The notes: a model not told the origin generated them from the sequence alone. Shown: positions 1 to 14,500, counted from the stretch's first letter. The stretch is DNA of 64,000 bases from Pteria penguin (GCA_035048485.1 CM068586.1:33296563-33360562), one strand, 5' to 3'. Program-made: numbers and translations.

Positions 1-130
1 TTAAACCAATAATTTAAAACCGTTTTCATCGTAATTCATTGATACTCTGTCAACAAATTAAATTCTACAAATTGTGATCACAAAGAATGTTTAAAAACAT
101 GCAAGAAAAAGGTGTATAAATAGGCAATCG

Positions 131-1285
131 TAAAATCCTGTAAGAGAAAACAGAAGACATCTGACAAAGCTGTATGACAAAAATCACCAGAGACCTGCAC
201 ACAAAACATGATAATAGTAAAATATACACGGGAAAACAAAATATTAGATTGTGCTGCGGTTACGATACCGACTTAGGACAGTCAATTAAAGTAACAGACG
301 TCACTCAACTGGTGTGGTTAACCGGTGTACGGGCACCCACCTTCCCACTCACCGTAAAAGCAGCACAATCAAAGGGCACATTTAAAAATTTATAAATTAT
401 CCTCCATATAGAGAACATGCATCAACAGATTTCTCAAGAGGTCATAAAAATGTTTTACACACGAAACCTTTATAGAATAATATGGTGCTATCAAAAATAT
501 GGAAGGCAACATCGACATAAATAAACCGTGCTCTTTCCGTCTGTAAGCACGCTCAGATCCTTGATCAATAGGAATCCCGACTAACAGTCTACTCTGAAAA
601 GGTTTGGACAAGACCGGTTATAGAGTCCCCATCACCCTATTAGTCAGCGTGCAACGCTCAAGTTAAAGTCTGTACTGGGATGTACAAGACCTATGGTCTT
701 AGCGATGATCTCGGGGTCATACTGTCGATGTCGAAGGCGATTAATAATTTTAGATACTACCGATATGAAATTATGGGAACCTTCCATCCTCCTTAGTTTG
801 TACATTAAATCACCGTAGAAATTTGGATGCAAAATTGCGCTGGACAATATTTTTGAAAAGTCACATTTCCGAATTTAGATAAAATGTATGAATAAGATCT
901 GTAAAATTTACCAATTAACCAAAAGCTTATGATATCTATAACCCTGAGTAAAAAGTTTAAAAGTAATCTGAGAATTTTTGGCGTGAAAATCCAAAACGAT
1001 AGAGCAGGCTCTGGCGAACCGAGTCAATTGACTAATATATATTATATAATGGGAGTCTGGGGACATTACTATCTAGATAAGGGAATTTACAATAGGAAAT
1101 CCAACGTCGTCACATTTGTCATATGAGTTTGTATGAATATTGTTGTTATTAATTTCAATATTTATGTCCAAAAAAGGTGTTTCCGGCTTTGCTTAATTGA
1201 AGTTCAGGTGGATAAATGCCAGTAATATAGTTTTCAAACTCAGTGTTATCGATTACTAAAATATCATCAAGAAGAACCAGATAGA
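131..1285 (-). mobile_element. 5'-truncated Penelope-like retroelement copy
   Basis: Read on the minus strand this stretch is collinear with the 3' half of the plus-strand element at 1594-4439. It opens at the reverse transcriptase motif FLDDILVIDN (about 1240-1280), then the ISQL segment (about 1020-1050), the conserved HPNFYGDL segment (near 830), the KTIGLV tail (near 690) and the shared 3' untranslated sequence (about 290-380). Several stops and frameshifts interrupt it; the longest open pieces are 644-847 and 390-611. The 5' truncation fits target-primed reverse transcription. The matching intron of the downstream gene copy (around 20217) lacks it, so it is an insertion. It lies antisense to the intact-length copy beside it. 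Family assignment is from motif recognition; ends are accurate to about 10 bases. Confidence 0.82.
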
Positions 1286-1593
1286 ATCAGGTGTCATGGA
1301 GGATTAAACGTGCCCTGTCGGTCTGCCACATCTAATAAGACTAATAAGGTATGTTTTCTTAATTAGAATGAATATGGAGGGCACAACCACGGTCTCAGAT
1401 GATAAATCTGATACCCGAACAAACTAATCCCATAGGTAAATGGACCACGTCACTAGAATCATAGCACAAATTTAAATGTGTCTTATTCACTGCCTTTAGA
1501 CCATCTGTAGTACATTTTAGTTTACATCATTTACCCAGTCCTAAGTCTTAAATGCACACAATCTATATATTTGCTATATGCAACAAATGTTCT

Positions 1594-4439
1594 TAACGTA
1601 ATCGTTTAAATAGGTCATTAAACGACCTTCTATTTATCGCAAAAAATAATGGCCGTCATGAACTTTTGCATGCACTATCCTCTATTTCGGTAAATAAATT
1701 GAAACCTATCCTGGACGAAGCTGATCTTCGAAGTTTACGCAATTCTGAGTGATATAAACTCAATTTGATTATTTTATTTTCATACAATAAACTCTTTCCT
1801 CGTATTCCGTCTCTTCCACCCAAGCAGCAATTTCTCATTAATAAAGGCTTCGATCTACTTAACATTTCTAATATTTTCCGTGATCATAGAGTCACATCTA
1901 AATTCCCTCAATATTTTGAGAATTTAGAACCTCCACTTATTTGTTACCAGTACAAAAAGCCTATAAGAAATCTTATTTTAAATTATCATAAAGTTACATC
2001 TAACCCTGATGTTTCAGACTCTATTCCTTCGTCGTGTTCTTGTGAATATTCTAAATATGTTTATAAACCGGCAGGTCATGTTATTACTGGTGACCTAAAC
2101 TGTATTTCTGACAAGAAATTTCGCACCCTTTTTGGAAAAGGACCTAAATATAGGTTACCGTCCAGGATAGATTTCAATAAATGCCGTACCGTTATAGAAG
2201 ATGCTTTAACTACATATTGTAAACGTTGGTGTAAAAAAGAACAGATAAAAGTTCATGCTCTTAATGATTGGAAATACGAGATGTTAAGAATTGTTGATAT
2301 ACCGGTACGTATTAAGAACTTTACGGAAAATCCGCATTTATTTCAACAGCCTAATACATTGACGGTAAATTCTACTAAAAAGAAGATAGCTGACTTACAT
2401 GCTAAATATGTCTTTGTTCCTGTTGATAAAGCAGGTAATAACATAATAGTTGTTTGAAAACTATATTATATTGAAGTACTTAAAAACGAATTAAACTCCA
2501 CTCATACATATGTGGAAAGCCCTACCTCAAAAGACAGCACCTTGCACGATCACCTCATGACCATGTCCGACTTCAAAATTAAAACTGATAAATCTGATCT
2601 ACCAACCATACATTGGCTCCTAAAACTACATAAAAGTCCATATAAATCACGTTTCATATCTAATTCTAGCCACTGCTCTACTACGGTACTATCGAAGCAT
2701 ATTACGTCTGCTCTAACTGCTATAAAAGATCATATTATCAAATATTGTGATGTCGCATTTCATAATAGTAACATCAATTACTTTTGGTCGATTAAAAATT
2801 CTCATGAAGTTATAGACAAATTTCTTTCGCTAAATTTCAAAGCGACTCAAGTTTCTACATTTGATTTTTCTACACTTTATACATCTCTGCCTCATGATTT
2901 GATTAAAAGCAAGTTGTTGTCTCTTATACAATAGTGTTTTCACAGAGATTCTAAAACGTACATATGTACTTCCAGTAACTCCGGATTCTTTTCCAACAAA
3001 CAATATATTCATACAAATACTGGACTTGCAAGGAATTATGTAAAGCACTAGATTTTCTCATGAATAATACTTTTGTACAATTTGATGGCAAGATATATCA
3101 ACAAATAGTTGGGATTTCTATGGGAACTAGCTGCGCGTCTCCGATAGCAGATTTATTTCTTTATTGCTATGAGAGGGATTTTATGGTTTCTATTGAAAAA
3201 TCAAAACGTTTTGACCTCATTGACAAATTTAATAATACTTGCAGATATCTGGATGACATTTTGGTTATCGACAACCCTGAATTCGAACAATTTATATCAG
3301 AAATATATCCATCAGAGCTCACATTGAATAAAGCTAATACTTGAGATAAATCTACACCTTTCTTAGATTTTAACATCAAAATTATCAACCACCTAATATA
3401 TACTAATATTTATGATAAACGTGAGGATTTTGGATTTCCTATTTCAAATTTCCCTTAATTGGATGGCGATGTCCCTCGACTCCCATCCTATGGTATCTAT
3501 ATATCTCAATTAGTTCGATTTGTCAGAGGCTGCACCGATGTTTTGGACTTTCATAAACGAGATTTACAAATTACTACTAAACTTTTAACTCAGGGTTACA
3601 GATATCACAAGCTCAGAAAAACATTCGGCAAATTCTTCAGATCTTATTCAGAACTTCTATCTAAATTTGGAAATATTTCTTTTCAACAGTATGTATCCAA
3701 TGGAATTTCCCATCCTAATTTTTACGGTGATCTCGTATATAAACTAAGGAAAGTAAAAAGCTCCGCTAACGTTATTTTATCATGTAATAAAATAGTAAAA
3801 CGTCTTCTAAATAGACAATATGATATTGAGATCATCAAAAAGACTATAGGTCTTGTATTTGGCCCCTCTACAGCCTTATGCCGACTTATACTTGAACGTT
3901 GCACGCTGACTAACAGGGCGGTGGGGACTATATGACGGGCCTTGTCCAAACCTCTTTCAGAGGAGACATGTTCCTGAACCTCATCCCCTCTGACTGTTAG
4001 TCGGGACTCCTACAGATCTAGGGTCTTAGCTCGCTTTTAGACTGGCAGAGCACGGTTTATCATGTTGATGTCGCATATATTTTTATGCCATTATGTTTTA
4101 CAATACCTTACGTGTTTATATTTTTATGACCTCTCAATATGCGATACCTGTTGACCCTTGTTCTTTACATGGAGGATTATTCATAAATTTTTATATGTAC
4201 GTCCTTTGATTGTTCTGCTGTTACGGTGAGTGGGAAGGTGGGCCCGTAAACCGGTTAACCACACCATTTGTTTGGCTTTTGTCAAATTAAATGACCGTCC
4301 TAAGTCGGTATCGTAATTGCACTACAATCAAATATTTTTGTAATGTGTTATATGTTCTAGTATATTATTTATATTCATGTATTGTATAGCTCCATGGTGA
4401 CTTCTGCCACATAACAGAGCCAGTAACTCCGCTTTTTTC
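1594..4439 (+). mobile_element. Penelope-like retroelement, near full-length coding part
   Basis: An inserted block of about 2.85 kb. The corresponding site of the paralogous region (about 20560-20580) reads straight from the left flank AAATGTTCT to the right flank ACACAGCTGAGTG without it. It contains a decayed reverse transcriptase frame (1597-3935) followed by about 500 bases of 3' sequence shared with the copies at 131-1285 and 42155-42575. No long terminal repeats were noticed. The element sits in the intron between the HYR exon at 4500 and the next exon, which is off the left edge, and is antisense to the host gene. Confidence 0.8.
1597..3935 (+). pseudogene. Penelope-type reverse transcriptase, disrupted
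   Basis: The frame encodes about 780 codons. Visible landmarks are a Cys-rich segment CSCEYSKYVYKP followed by GHVITGDLN (about 2030-2100), the FVPVDKAGNN motif (about 2413), the catalytic-region motif STFDFSTLYTSLP (about 2857-2895), the GISMGTSC motif (about 3111), YLDDILVIDN with the two catalytic aspartates (about 3243-3275), and the C-terminal ISQL and HPNFYGDL segments (about 3500 and 3710). In-frame stops lie at 1750, 2455, 2932, 3342 and 3456, and a frameshift falls between about 3003 and 3020, so it cannot make a full protein. In the family the enzyme copies element RNA into DNA at a nicked target. No GIY-YIG endonuclease motif was recognised before or after the RT. The motif order is seen; the family name is inferred. 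Confidence 0.82.
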
Positions 4440-4499
4440 TTTAGTTAGCACAGCTGAGTGTTTATAAATAAATCATATAAATCATTATGCATCGATTAC

Positions 4500-4748
4500 C
4501 TCTCACATCCACAGTAAAGTTACACTGTGTGGACAATCCGTTGTTTTGTTTTACCGCCGTGTACGATATCACGTGACTTCCTAACGGAAAGACAACAGTG
4601 GAATTGACGTAGTTGGATGTAATGGTCAAGTTGGATTGTCCAGTTGGATCGTCAAACTCTGGAAGATTCCACGACACTTCACTTGTAGCTGTTCGAGTTT
4701 GAATGATCATTGACTTCGGGCAGGATAGTGTTCTTGGAGGTGTGATAT
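4500..4748 (-). CDS. Gene A exon 8: second HYR domain
   Basis: A 249-nt symmetric phase 1-1 exon encodes one complete HYR (hyalin repeat, Ig-like fold) domain. It starts at ITPP, carries the SCPKS cysteine near the start, the core tryptophan in EVSWNLPEFDD, the GSHVISYTA strand, and ends CNFTVDV. The acceptor is TATTTTCAAG before position 4748 and the donor GTAATC after 4500. Two NxS/T sites (NLT, NST) could be glycosylated. It differs from the gene B exon at about six residues. HYR domains mediate extracellular protein interactions. Confidence 0.9.
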
Positions 4749-7700
4749 CTTGAAAATAAGCACATAAAACATTCGTATTTTTATCGAGCATTGTTCAGTG
4801 GCAGATCCAGGATTTCAGAAAAGGGGAGTCCACATGTGAAAGTCAAGTATTATCGGAAACACTCAGACATTTTGGCTGCCAAATCTGAAGCTTTACTCAT
4901 ACTGTTGGCGAAAAAAGGGACCTAGCCTCGGACCCCCTCCCCCTTTCTAAATCCCTAACTGTTGTTAACAGAGGTTAAATTTGATGAACTCATGTATTAT
5001 TTCTGCATAAGAGCCGATACGGTCAACAGCTTCGGGCATATTCTACACATGGCGCATCGAGTACTCGTAGAAGATTTAAAGCCCAATTATTATTCAATTT
5101 CGACTTTTATAGTGAGAACTGTTGAACCATTCGTTAAACAATTTATTACATTGACCAATGACTTTTATCGATGAACCATCAATAGTGCCAGAGTTTATCT
5201 TACGACATACCTTGGTCACAATGTTGACCGCTTATGTCTACTGGACACACACATTCGTAGCCCTGGTCAGTGTTCCTACAGGTGGCGCCACTGTTACAGG
5301 GAGAACTTGAGCAGCTATCTCCTACAGTATAGATATATATGTACATAACGATATTCGAATAAAATTGTGTTACAGCATATGGTGATTCAATGAGTATTTA
5401 ATTTGTTTTTCCATTTTATTTTATTTCCATTAAGGTGCTCATTTACAAGATAATCCTAGACTTTGAAGACTAGTTAACATGTACATTTAAATTAATTGTT
5501 ATAACAGAAGTCGACATAAATATAACATACATTACATTGGTATCATATATATATTTTATTGTTTCTATAACGTATTGGAAAGTGTGTTCGTTACAATGGC
5601 ATTTTATGCTTCTAAATCTCAGTAAGGATATCACCGTATTTTAGAAGTGACTGCTTAACATTTTGTCTAATACTGTGACACGTTCCGTCTTTGTATTCTA
5701 CAAACCATCTTATGTTTATAAATTCTAAATGCAGTTAAAGAGATTTTTTGTTTAACATTTTAGTTTTCTCGTTAATTTCACTATAAAATCAAACAAGAAT
5801 ATTTTTCCAAGATACATCAAATTTTAGTACTCTAAATATGTCTTTCCAAATGTCCATACCATTTTTACATTCAAATAGTAAATGTTCAGTAGTTTGCATT
5901 CTCAAAAAGCAACAGTATTTATCTATATCCCTGTTCCATTTACTCACCATATTTCTGTTAGAAAGTGTATTATTCAAAAGTTAAAAATTAAATTCTGCAA
6001 TATATTTATCAGAGATACATTTTATCTTATGATTGTATATACTGGTCCATGCAGAATTGTTTTGCAAATTAAATTCTTTTTCCAAAAATGATCGGTGAAT
6101 AGGAGGGAAGAACCTTTTCTCTCTAAATATTTCACATGAATCTTATTATTATAATTAAGAAATGTTCTGTTTTGTAAGAAACAGTTCTATATCTGGCCGA
6201 CGGATTTACATACAATGTTAAAAGTGGTAAACATGTTTTCAAACAATGATTCATCATATTATATTCCCATAGCCTGTTTTGCTTCCTAAGTAATAATTGT
6301 GTATTCTTTCAGGGAATGGATTCTAGATCAACTGCTGATGGTAACTGTATATGTTGTTGAGGAGAATATGAGATAAATCTAAAAGACAGAACCAAATACC
6401 AACGTTTAATCATTATTTGGACGATTTAAGGTGGTGTTAAAATTATCATAAACATAAATATATCTGTGAATAGAATTCATCTATCAATGATTTAAAACGA
6501 CGACTTACTCCTGCAGAAGGGGATTTTCCCCGACCATGTGCTATTATTTTGACACGTGCGAATGCTATCCCCAATCAGAAGGTGCCCGGGTGAACAACTG
6601 TATGTTGAAGTGTCGCCATATCTAGTCCCGGTCATTGAAACATGTCCATGGCCTATATTGCCTGCATGACCGCATCTGCTAGCTAGTAAGAATAAAATAA
6701 TACAGATGTTTATACATATGGTGACATATTCCAAAAATACTTCACATTGCCTGACTGTTTATAGTATAAAACCACGCCATGTATATTTCCTCTTTATGGT
6801 GGCGGCAGCTGCCTGCTGTAATGTTCACTAGTTTTGACCAATGCAACACAACTTCCTTATCTTTTTAATGCTATAATTTAGTGGTTACCGTATTTAAGGA
6901 TTATTCTATAAGTAAATATAGTCACTTATCTTTGTGTGACATGAATTGTTTCTTTTGATAAACCGATTGGCTTACTCCGTTCGATATTTTTCTGTGTAAA
7001 ACAGAACAAATGTTTTGCATCTTTATTCATTAGTTCACTCTGACCTTGTTCTTGGAATTATGACCTTCGTATATGGTATCAATAATGTGAAATAAGCCCA
7101 GAATATTGTATTTATGTGACAAAATACTTTTGAACTAGCCCTGACTGTAACTTTGACCTTGGAGAATCCACTTTGGCTTAAGGTCATTGCAAACCCTTCT
7201 GTTATGGGTAAACTTTTAAATATCAATTTGTTCGATAGAATAAAGCAGTAGTACTTACTTTGATTATTTACATGACATGATTGACGGAGGAAGTGACAGA
7301 GGGACCGAATGGGTGATTTCTTTAAACCCCCTCCTACAAGTTTAAAGAAAAGATTATCTATTGACAATTTTTTTTCAAAATGTATGTTTGAACTAAATTT
7401 GTAAAATTACATACACCTGCAAGTTGGGTATTCCAGATCCCAGTATCCAAAATATAAACATTCTAAATTCTGGTGTCCCATCAGAGTATATCCCGTGCCA
7501 GAACAATTAAAAGTACATTGAGTGCCCAGAAGGTTTGACTCGCCATCGGAACAACTGACATTTCCTGGACTGGCAATCGTGGGTGACGGACACTGGATCA
7601 CTGTAAAAGAAATATAATCCTAATCATAAAACATAATATCAGACAATACCCACAGTAATAAAACGTTCCTTTAAATATGGAGGTGTCAATGTTTTGTAAA

Positions 7701-8518
7701 ATCATATCTTAATCTGATCTCTGGGTTCTTATTGCGCCAAAAAGTTAATGTTTAAGTAATGTAATCTGACAGGATGTTGACTTCCGTTTATGTGGCACAG
7801 TTCCAAATTCCTTTGTTGACACACAATGTTATTACCTGATACGTGCACATAAAAACTGCAGTTGTTTGTGTTTCCTTTCGTGTCGTTTGCAGAGTACATT
7901 ACAAGAGTGCTCCCTTCAGGATAAGAATCTCCAGGGGGAGTAGGCGTCTCCAGGTAAGTACTTCAAATCAAAATCAATAGAAAATAGTGTAGAAAAGTCA
8001 TTTCTTGATATTCAGATGAATTCAATCCCGACTATACAAACACAGACAAGTAATCCATTTTATTGCATATTTTCGGTAAAAATCTGGTTTCGTGCACTTT
8101 AAAAATTCAAACGTTTTGGAAGATATCCTGACCATACGATACCCTCGTAAAGTAATTTTGTAAAACAATGTGTTAACGAAGATATCAATATGCTAAAGGA
8201 ATGCTACCTTCTATTGACAGGATGCAAATCATTCAATCCTTTTTATAAAGATAATAGACAGATAGAAATAAAGAAAAACATAACGAGTCAAAGTTTTGAT
8301 AAGAGTTTCGTTAGGTTATACTAGATACACATGATACTAAAACTAATCAATGTTTCACACTTAAGCATTCCCTTATTAAACTTTTTAAAACAATTAATGT
8401 ATGTATTAATTTGCTCTGGACGTCGTAAAGGAAGGAAGAAAAGTTACTGACTCAGCCGTATAACAGATGTCACCACGGAAATATACAGTATATCATTTAA
8501 TGATACGAAAAAACCTAC

Positions 8519-8589
<71 letters not shown>

Positions 8590-11500
8590 CAAAAAACATT
8601 CGAGTATAGTGCAGTGACGACACCGACTTAGTACACGGTCATTTGATATGACAATAGTCATAGTGGTTAAAACCAAATTGGGTGAACTTCTCGCTGCTGG
8701 AGGTTTTATACAGGTCCATGTATCGCATGAAAATAACAGTGGTTATTAATGCGAAACATACAGTCTCAAAGTAATACAAGTTCAAACATAAACACAACGA
8801 GTCTAAATTTTACAACGGCAGGGGTGACAAGTCGTATTAGACACATCTATCACCGCGTTATCATTACTACACAACGATCATTCTTATTATTTACCAATTT
8901 ACAAATAGCTTTGGAACCCTAACGCTTTGATGAATTCTATGATCTCATAAAGGGTTGCGTTTTGAACAAAAAAGTTCAAATAGTCGTTAACGTTCGGGTG
9001 TTTTGTCAGGTCTTTCGAACTTTGTTCACTCCGTTGAAAAATGTCTTCTAGAGTATCCATTATGGTATTCGGTATACGTGCACAATCAAAGTTCAATCTT
9101 AAGCTCCAACAGAAAACAGAAATTAACTTAGATATTAAATTAGAAAATGTCATTGAAATAGCCACATATACATATTAGCGTTAAACAATCTTATTTTGTT
9201 ACGTACGGTCTGGTGCCGTCTCTGCTGTCATACGCTGTTGCTGGGTCCCATGTAACATTAACTGACGTTTCTCGTTCCGGAGCCGTCTTATATATTGTCT
9301 GTGGGCATGACATAATAGGCGGTGTAGTGTCTGAAAATATACATCATCCTCTCAAATAAATAAATAAATAGAAATAAAATGTTTTGGACCTTTTTTTTAA
9401 TCTTTTCGGATATTTTTCGTGATTTTCTCACTGTACATTGCTCATAATGTATCACTTTTCTGTATTCTATAGCTTCGTAAGGATTTGAAAAGGAATGGTT
9501 TGGATTAATTCAAAGTTATATTAAGCTATTATGGACTTTGGTGTAACCAAGCAGAAGTACTTTTTCCGGAGTAGATACAGAATATGTGCTCAAAGTGCTC
9601 CGGTAAGCAAAACAGGCCCACTACGGTATTTTGAAGTTTCTTTTCTTTCTTTCATTCTTGTACACACACAAGTTGTCGGCGCTGTTCGTATCAGGGAACA
9701 GCAAAGTAATACACTCAACTGCAGCTCGTATCGTCTAAATAGGGCCATTTAACATATTTTAATTATGCTGGCGTACCTCCTTCGGTGAAGTGCTTAGCTC
9801 ATGATCGGAAGTTCCTGGGTTCAAATCCTACAAGTTGTTTGTCGGTATACGGCTTTCGAATGAGACAGTTAACCCAAGGGCTCATGTCACGGTAGGCGTG
9901 GTAGATAAACGATTCCTCAACGCTTCGGGTGGATCCATTACACTGGTTTTGACACCTGTGTGATTCATCATACATATACTTTCACCATGAGTGAAAGAGT
10001 CATGCTGTGACGTTCTGCCAGGATTATTCATAACATACAAATAAATATTAAACATGCAAACGGCACAGGTCTCTAAATATCTTAATAAACATTCTATAGA
10101 AGCCATTGAAGATAAAACGAGACTAGGAATATGTTTTAACCTGTTTCCAAATCATGCTTATAAATATATGTTGATTTTGTCAAGCGCATTTCCCTTTTGT
10201 AGCAATCGGGTCTGCATCATGCACTGCATGACAATTTCGACTTGAACGGAAAACCCACACAGAGCAGTGGGTGACCTTTTAGCTGTGATAGTCCATCCTC
10301 ATACAGGATCTCGTGTTAAGTACACTCAAGTCAAAGGTTCAAGTAAGCTGTAGTCTTAGTATTTTTCTGGGATCCGTACGTCCGTCTTCCGATAACTTTT
10401 CACATTTTCAACTTCTCCTTAAGAACCACTGTAGTGATTTTGATGAAACTTTGCATGAATGAGGTATTCAAACCCCTTACATGTGTTGTTGCTTTTGGCC
10501 AATAGTTGTTCCAGAGGAGCAACGTAAACCCCAAAGCTCCCTTTCTTTGAGAATCTACTTCTTCAGACCGATTGCATTAATCGCCAAACCGAATGTATGA
10601 GAGTTCTCAAGACGGGTGTCTTAATAATAAGTATGTTTTTTTTTCTTTCTTCCTCTCTTTGTCTTTTTTATTTATTTATTTTTTGGGGGGTGTGGGTGGG
10701 TTCTATATCATCATTTACGAATATCTTACCTCGAGATATTGAACTTCTGCTCCTACTTCCCCAGCCCCAGAAAAACCGCTTCACTCGCTTGTGGTGAGCT
10801 AGTGGTAGAATAAGTGTACATGGTTTAGATGTATGAAAATTTTAATTTGGTAGACAATCAATCTATAAATTTGTCATCGTTTTGATGTGTTCTGTGTTTC
10901 ATATGGCTCCCTGAAGAGAAGAGTAGTTTATAAATACATTACCATATTTGTGAAGTTTTGGTCAATTTGCTGGAGAAATACATGTACTATATATCTACGG
11001 AATTCATGGGAAACTTAAAATGACAGGTTATGAAAGGTGCCTATGAAAATGTAGTTAATCAAAAAGCGAACAGCCCCGTTCTTTCCGAGGTGTCTGCGCC
11101 CTCTTTTAGCTGGAAACTCCTTCGACTCCTCTGCTCTTTTGAGGCGGGTTTCAACAGCATCTGTACAATCTGTGTACGATACTTTCTTGACATCCACATT
11201 TCAATGGTTTTCTACGGGAATTTACGAGTTTAGACGAGTTGTAACATATTTACTCACGTCAGTGTTTCACAAGTTATGACGACTGATTTATGAAAAAGTA
11301 AGAGTCAGATCGCTTAATACGATTTTAGTAAGAATCCTGTCAAGACATATCTAAGACGGTTGAATCAACATAGGTACGAAACAAAAATTCGCACGAAAAT
11401 TCTAAACCGTTTAAATATTCGTCACTGTGAGTCTACTGCTGGAGATACATGTACGAAGAGTAATCTATACGACATGTAAAGTTTAGGATCATCGGTTCAA

Positions 11501-14500
11501 ATCCTATACGACACTGATGCAGGTGCGGATGCAGAAATTTGACTAGAGGGGCAGAGACATATATTATCTTCAGAAAGGGAGGAGGATTCTACCCCAAATG
11601 AAATTTCCAAGAGTGGGTTCACCTCTATCTTTGTGTGCAAGATTACTTATTTTTACATCGAAAAATGACGAATATAATGAAAATAAAAATAATTTTCGAC
11701 GAATATCAGGGTGAATTCAGATCTCCCGTACACCCCTCTAGATCCGCGTATAATGAAGAGAAAATAGCTAAGTCGTCAAAACACGTGACAGTATGATACC
11801 CGACATGTAGAGATATCGGTGGACGTATTACTGTTATGCAAAACTTGGAGTGTTGTGGAGATATTTAACTCATCATGTCGTGGTCGTTATGATAATGTGA
11901 GAAGAAAAAGCGTGACCTGTGATTACCTTCATATTATATTACCTTTGCACCAGCGTAGTGCGTAGTTATGCAGTTATATATAAAGAACAGTACATCCTAC
12001 ACAAAAGTATGAATTTAAAAGCAGTATGTACGATTGAGTATTTTATGAACATGCATTTCTTCTATGTTGGTTTTTTAATCAATGATTTCATCAAATAGAA
12101 AATTTTCAAGACATTCTCTTAATAACTCACATTTATGTACCGTATTATATATATGCATAACCTTACTTATATATCACTCTATACCTCTACAGGATGGTCC
12201 TTGCCACGCTCCATTTACACAATATTTGATAACTTGCCGTTCTTCATAAATACATGTAAAGTGGCATACTGTCAGATGAGGTAAAGCTTCCCAAAATACC
12301 TTCTCGTCTGGCACAACCTCCTCGTTATGCTCACAGAATTCATAATTCATTCCTTTCCATTCCTCAATATCACAACCTTCGTCAGGAATCTATATTATTT
12401 TAAGTGAAATACAGAATGTATAAAAATGATAATTTTAAGAGCATGGGTAAGTGTGAAGTTCTGATGAAATTGATGAAGTTACCTGGTACCAATCTACCGA
12501 CAGAACGTTCAGAGAAAAGAAAGTGACAGTTAGCGATAGCTTTAATATATATTTCTGTATTATTGTTTTATATTTAACGGTTGTGTATAGAATTTGTTAA
12601 TTGATATATTATTTGCTGAGTGCTCTTTTGAAAAGTATGGCTTTTATGTTGTTTTTTTTTTGTAGACAAAAATAGTGGGTGATGATCATACATTTTTTCG
12701 ACGGAATATCAAGCATTCTTTTTATTTTTCTCACCATCTGTTTACCGATACAGAACTAGCACGTTGTGTATCATTCAGCGCCATTTAAATCACAACGTGT
12801 CGTTACACGATTTTTAAAATAATGTTATCACAAGAGTATAATCTCGTACATGTGGCACCAGTATAGACGTTCCGCAGTCCTTTAATTCAATAGGTAAAGT
12901 CTACTACTATCTAGTCAGTACCATGCCTTCATCCCTTTTCACATTGTGTTGACATCGACTCCCGACTTGCTTTGTCTTGGATAATTTTCAGCTTTACTCA
13001 CATCAGCATTGTTGGACCCCCTCCGTGAGACATATAGAATAAATATAAAACATATATACCTTTCCATTTAGTGCACCATATGTGCATTTCCACAACTTAT
13101 GTCTCTTCATTGATGCTCGGGGACAAATGATTGGAATTCTCAAAATATTATAAATATTTCAAGAGCAGTGTTGAAACCAAAATCACCGTAAAGTGAACCA
13201 AGGAATCTATCTAAGGACAGTGCTATGCATGAGGGAGATACTCCTTGGTTTTAAAGTGATTTACTTAATTTGATGACTGAAAATTTGAAGTATATATTTC
13301 ATGTCAGTACAAAAGCACTGAAAACTAGACTTATGATGCCCTCGTGAACTATCAGTCCACCAGCAGTGACACCGGACTAGTGGTTATAATAAATATAGAA
13401 AATATATACCTTTTAATTTTGTGCACCATATGCGCATTTCGACAACTTATGTCTCTTCAGTGATGCTCGTGGCCAAATGATTGGAATTCTCAAAATATAT
13501 AAATATTTGAAGGGCAGTGTTGAAACCACAATGACCGAAAAGAAAACCAGAAATTCTATCTAAGGACAGTGCTATGCATGAGGGAGATACTCCTTAGTTT
13601 TAGAGTGATCTACTGAATTTGACGACTGAAAAAAAATTTGAAGTATATATTTCATGTCAGTACAAAAGCACTGAAATCTTTACTTATTATGCCCTCGGCG
13701 AATATCAGTCCACCAGCAGTGACATCCGACTAGTGGTTATAATAAATATAGAACATATATACCTTTTAATTTTGTGCACCATATGCGCATTTCGACAACT
13801 TATGTCTCTTCAGTGATGCTCGGGGACAAATGATTGGAATTCTCAAAATTTATAAATATTTGAAGGGCATTGCTGAAACCAAAATGACCGAAATGTGAAC
13901 CAAAGAAAGACAAAGCTATGCATGAGGGAGATACTCCTTAGTTTTAGAGTGATTTATTTAATTTGATGACTGAATCTTTGAAGTATATATTTCATGTCAG
14001 TACAAAAGCACTGAAAACTAGACTTATGATGCCCTCAGGGACTATCAGTCCACCAGCAGTGACACCGGCCTAGTGGTTATAATAAACATAGAAGATATAT
14101 ACAGTTGGGTGCAGTCCTATCTTTACATTCAATTGCACTTGACGAGTGCACTTCAAGTTTAGTTTTTTGTCCTGAAAACCAGTTATAAAGTTTAGTCAAG
14201 TGCACTTGATATCAAGTTTACTTTAAAGTAATTCCGTCTTCAAGTTTGCTATCACGTGACACCAAGTTTACTTTTCACGTTTGTTTATTACAATTATCCA
14301 GTTTCGTATAACACGACAGAAATAATTATCTTATTATGTACAATTGAATATTTTATATAAAAACTTGTTTTAATAGAAAACTGTAGGAAATGTACATGTA
14401 TATAGAAAGTAAACTAAACTTGAAGTACACTTGGAGTAAACTTGGAATCAAGTGTTTAGTACTAAACTTGGAATGAAGTTTACTACTAAACTTGATTAAG

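Noticed and set aside
7411..7416. Alternative donor AG|GTGTATG for gene A exon 5
   Set aside because: It would give phase 2 and break the join to exon 6; the gene B exon lacks this GT, so GTATGT is preferred.
9766..9840. Functional tRNA gene
   Set aside because: Box B is good, but acceptor and D arms do not pair and a SINE-like body follows; the same holds at 28510, 20635 and 22830.
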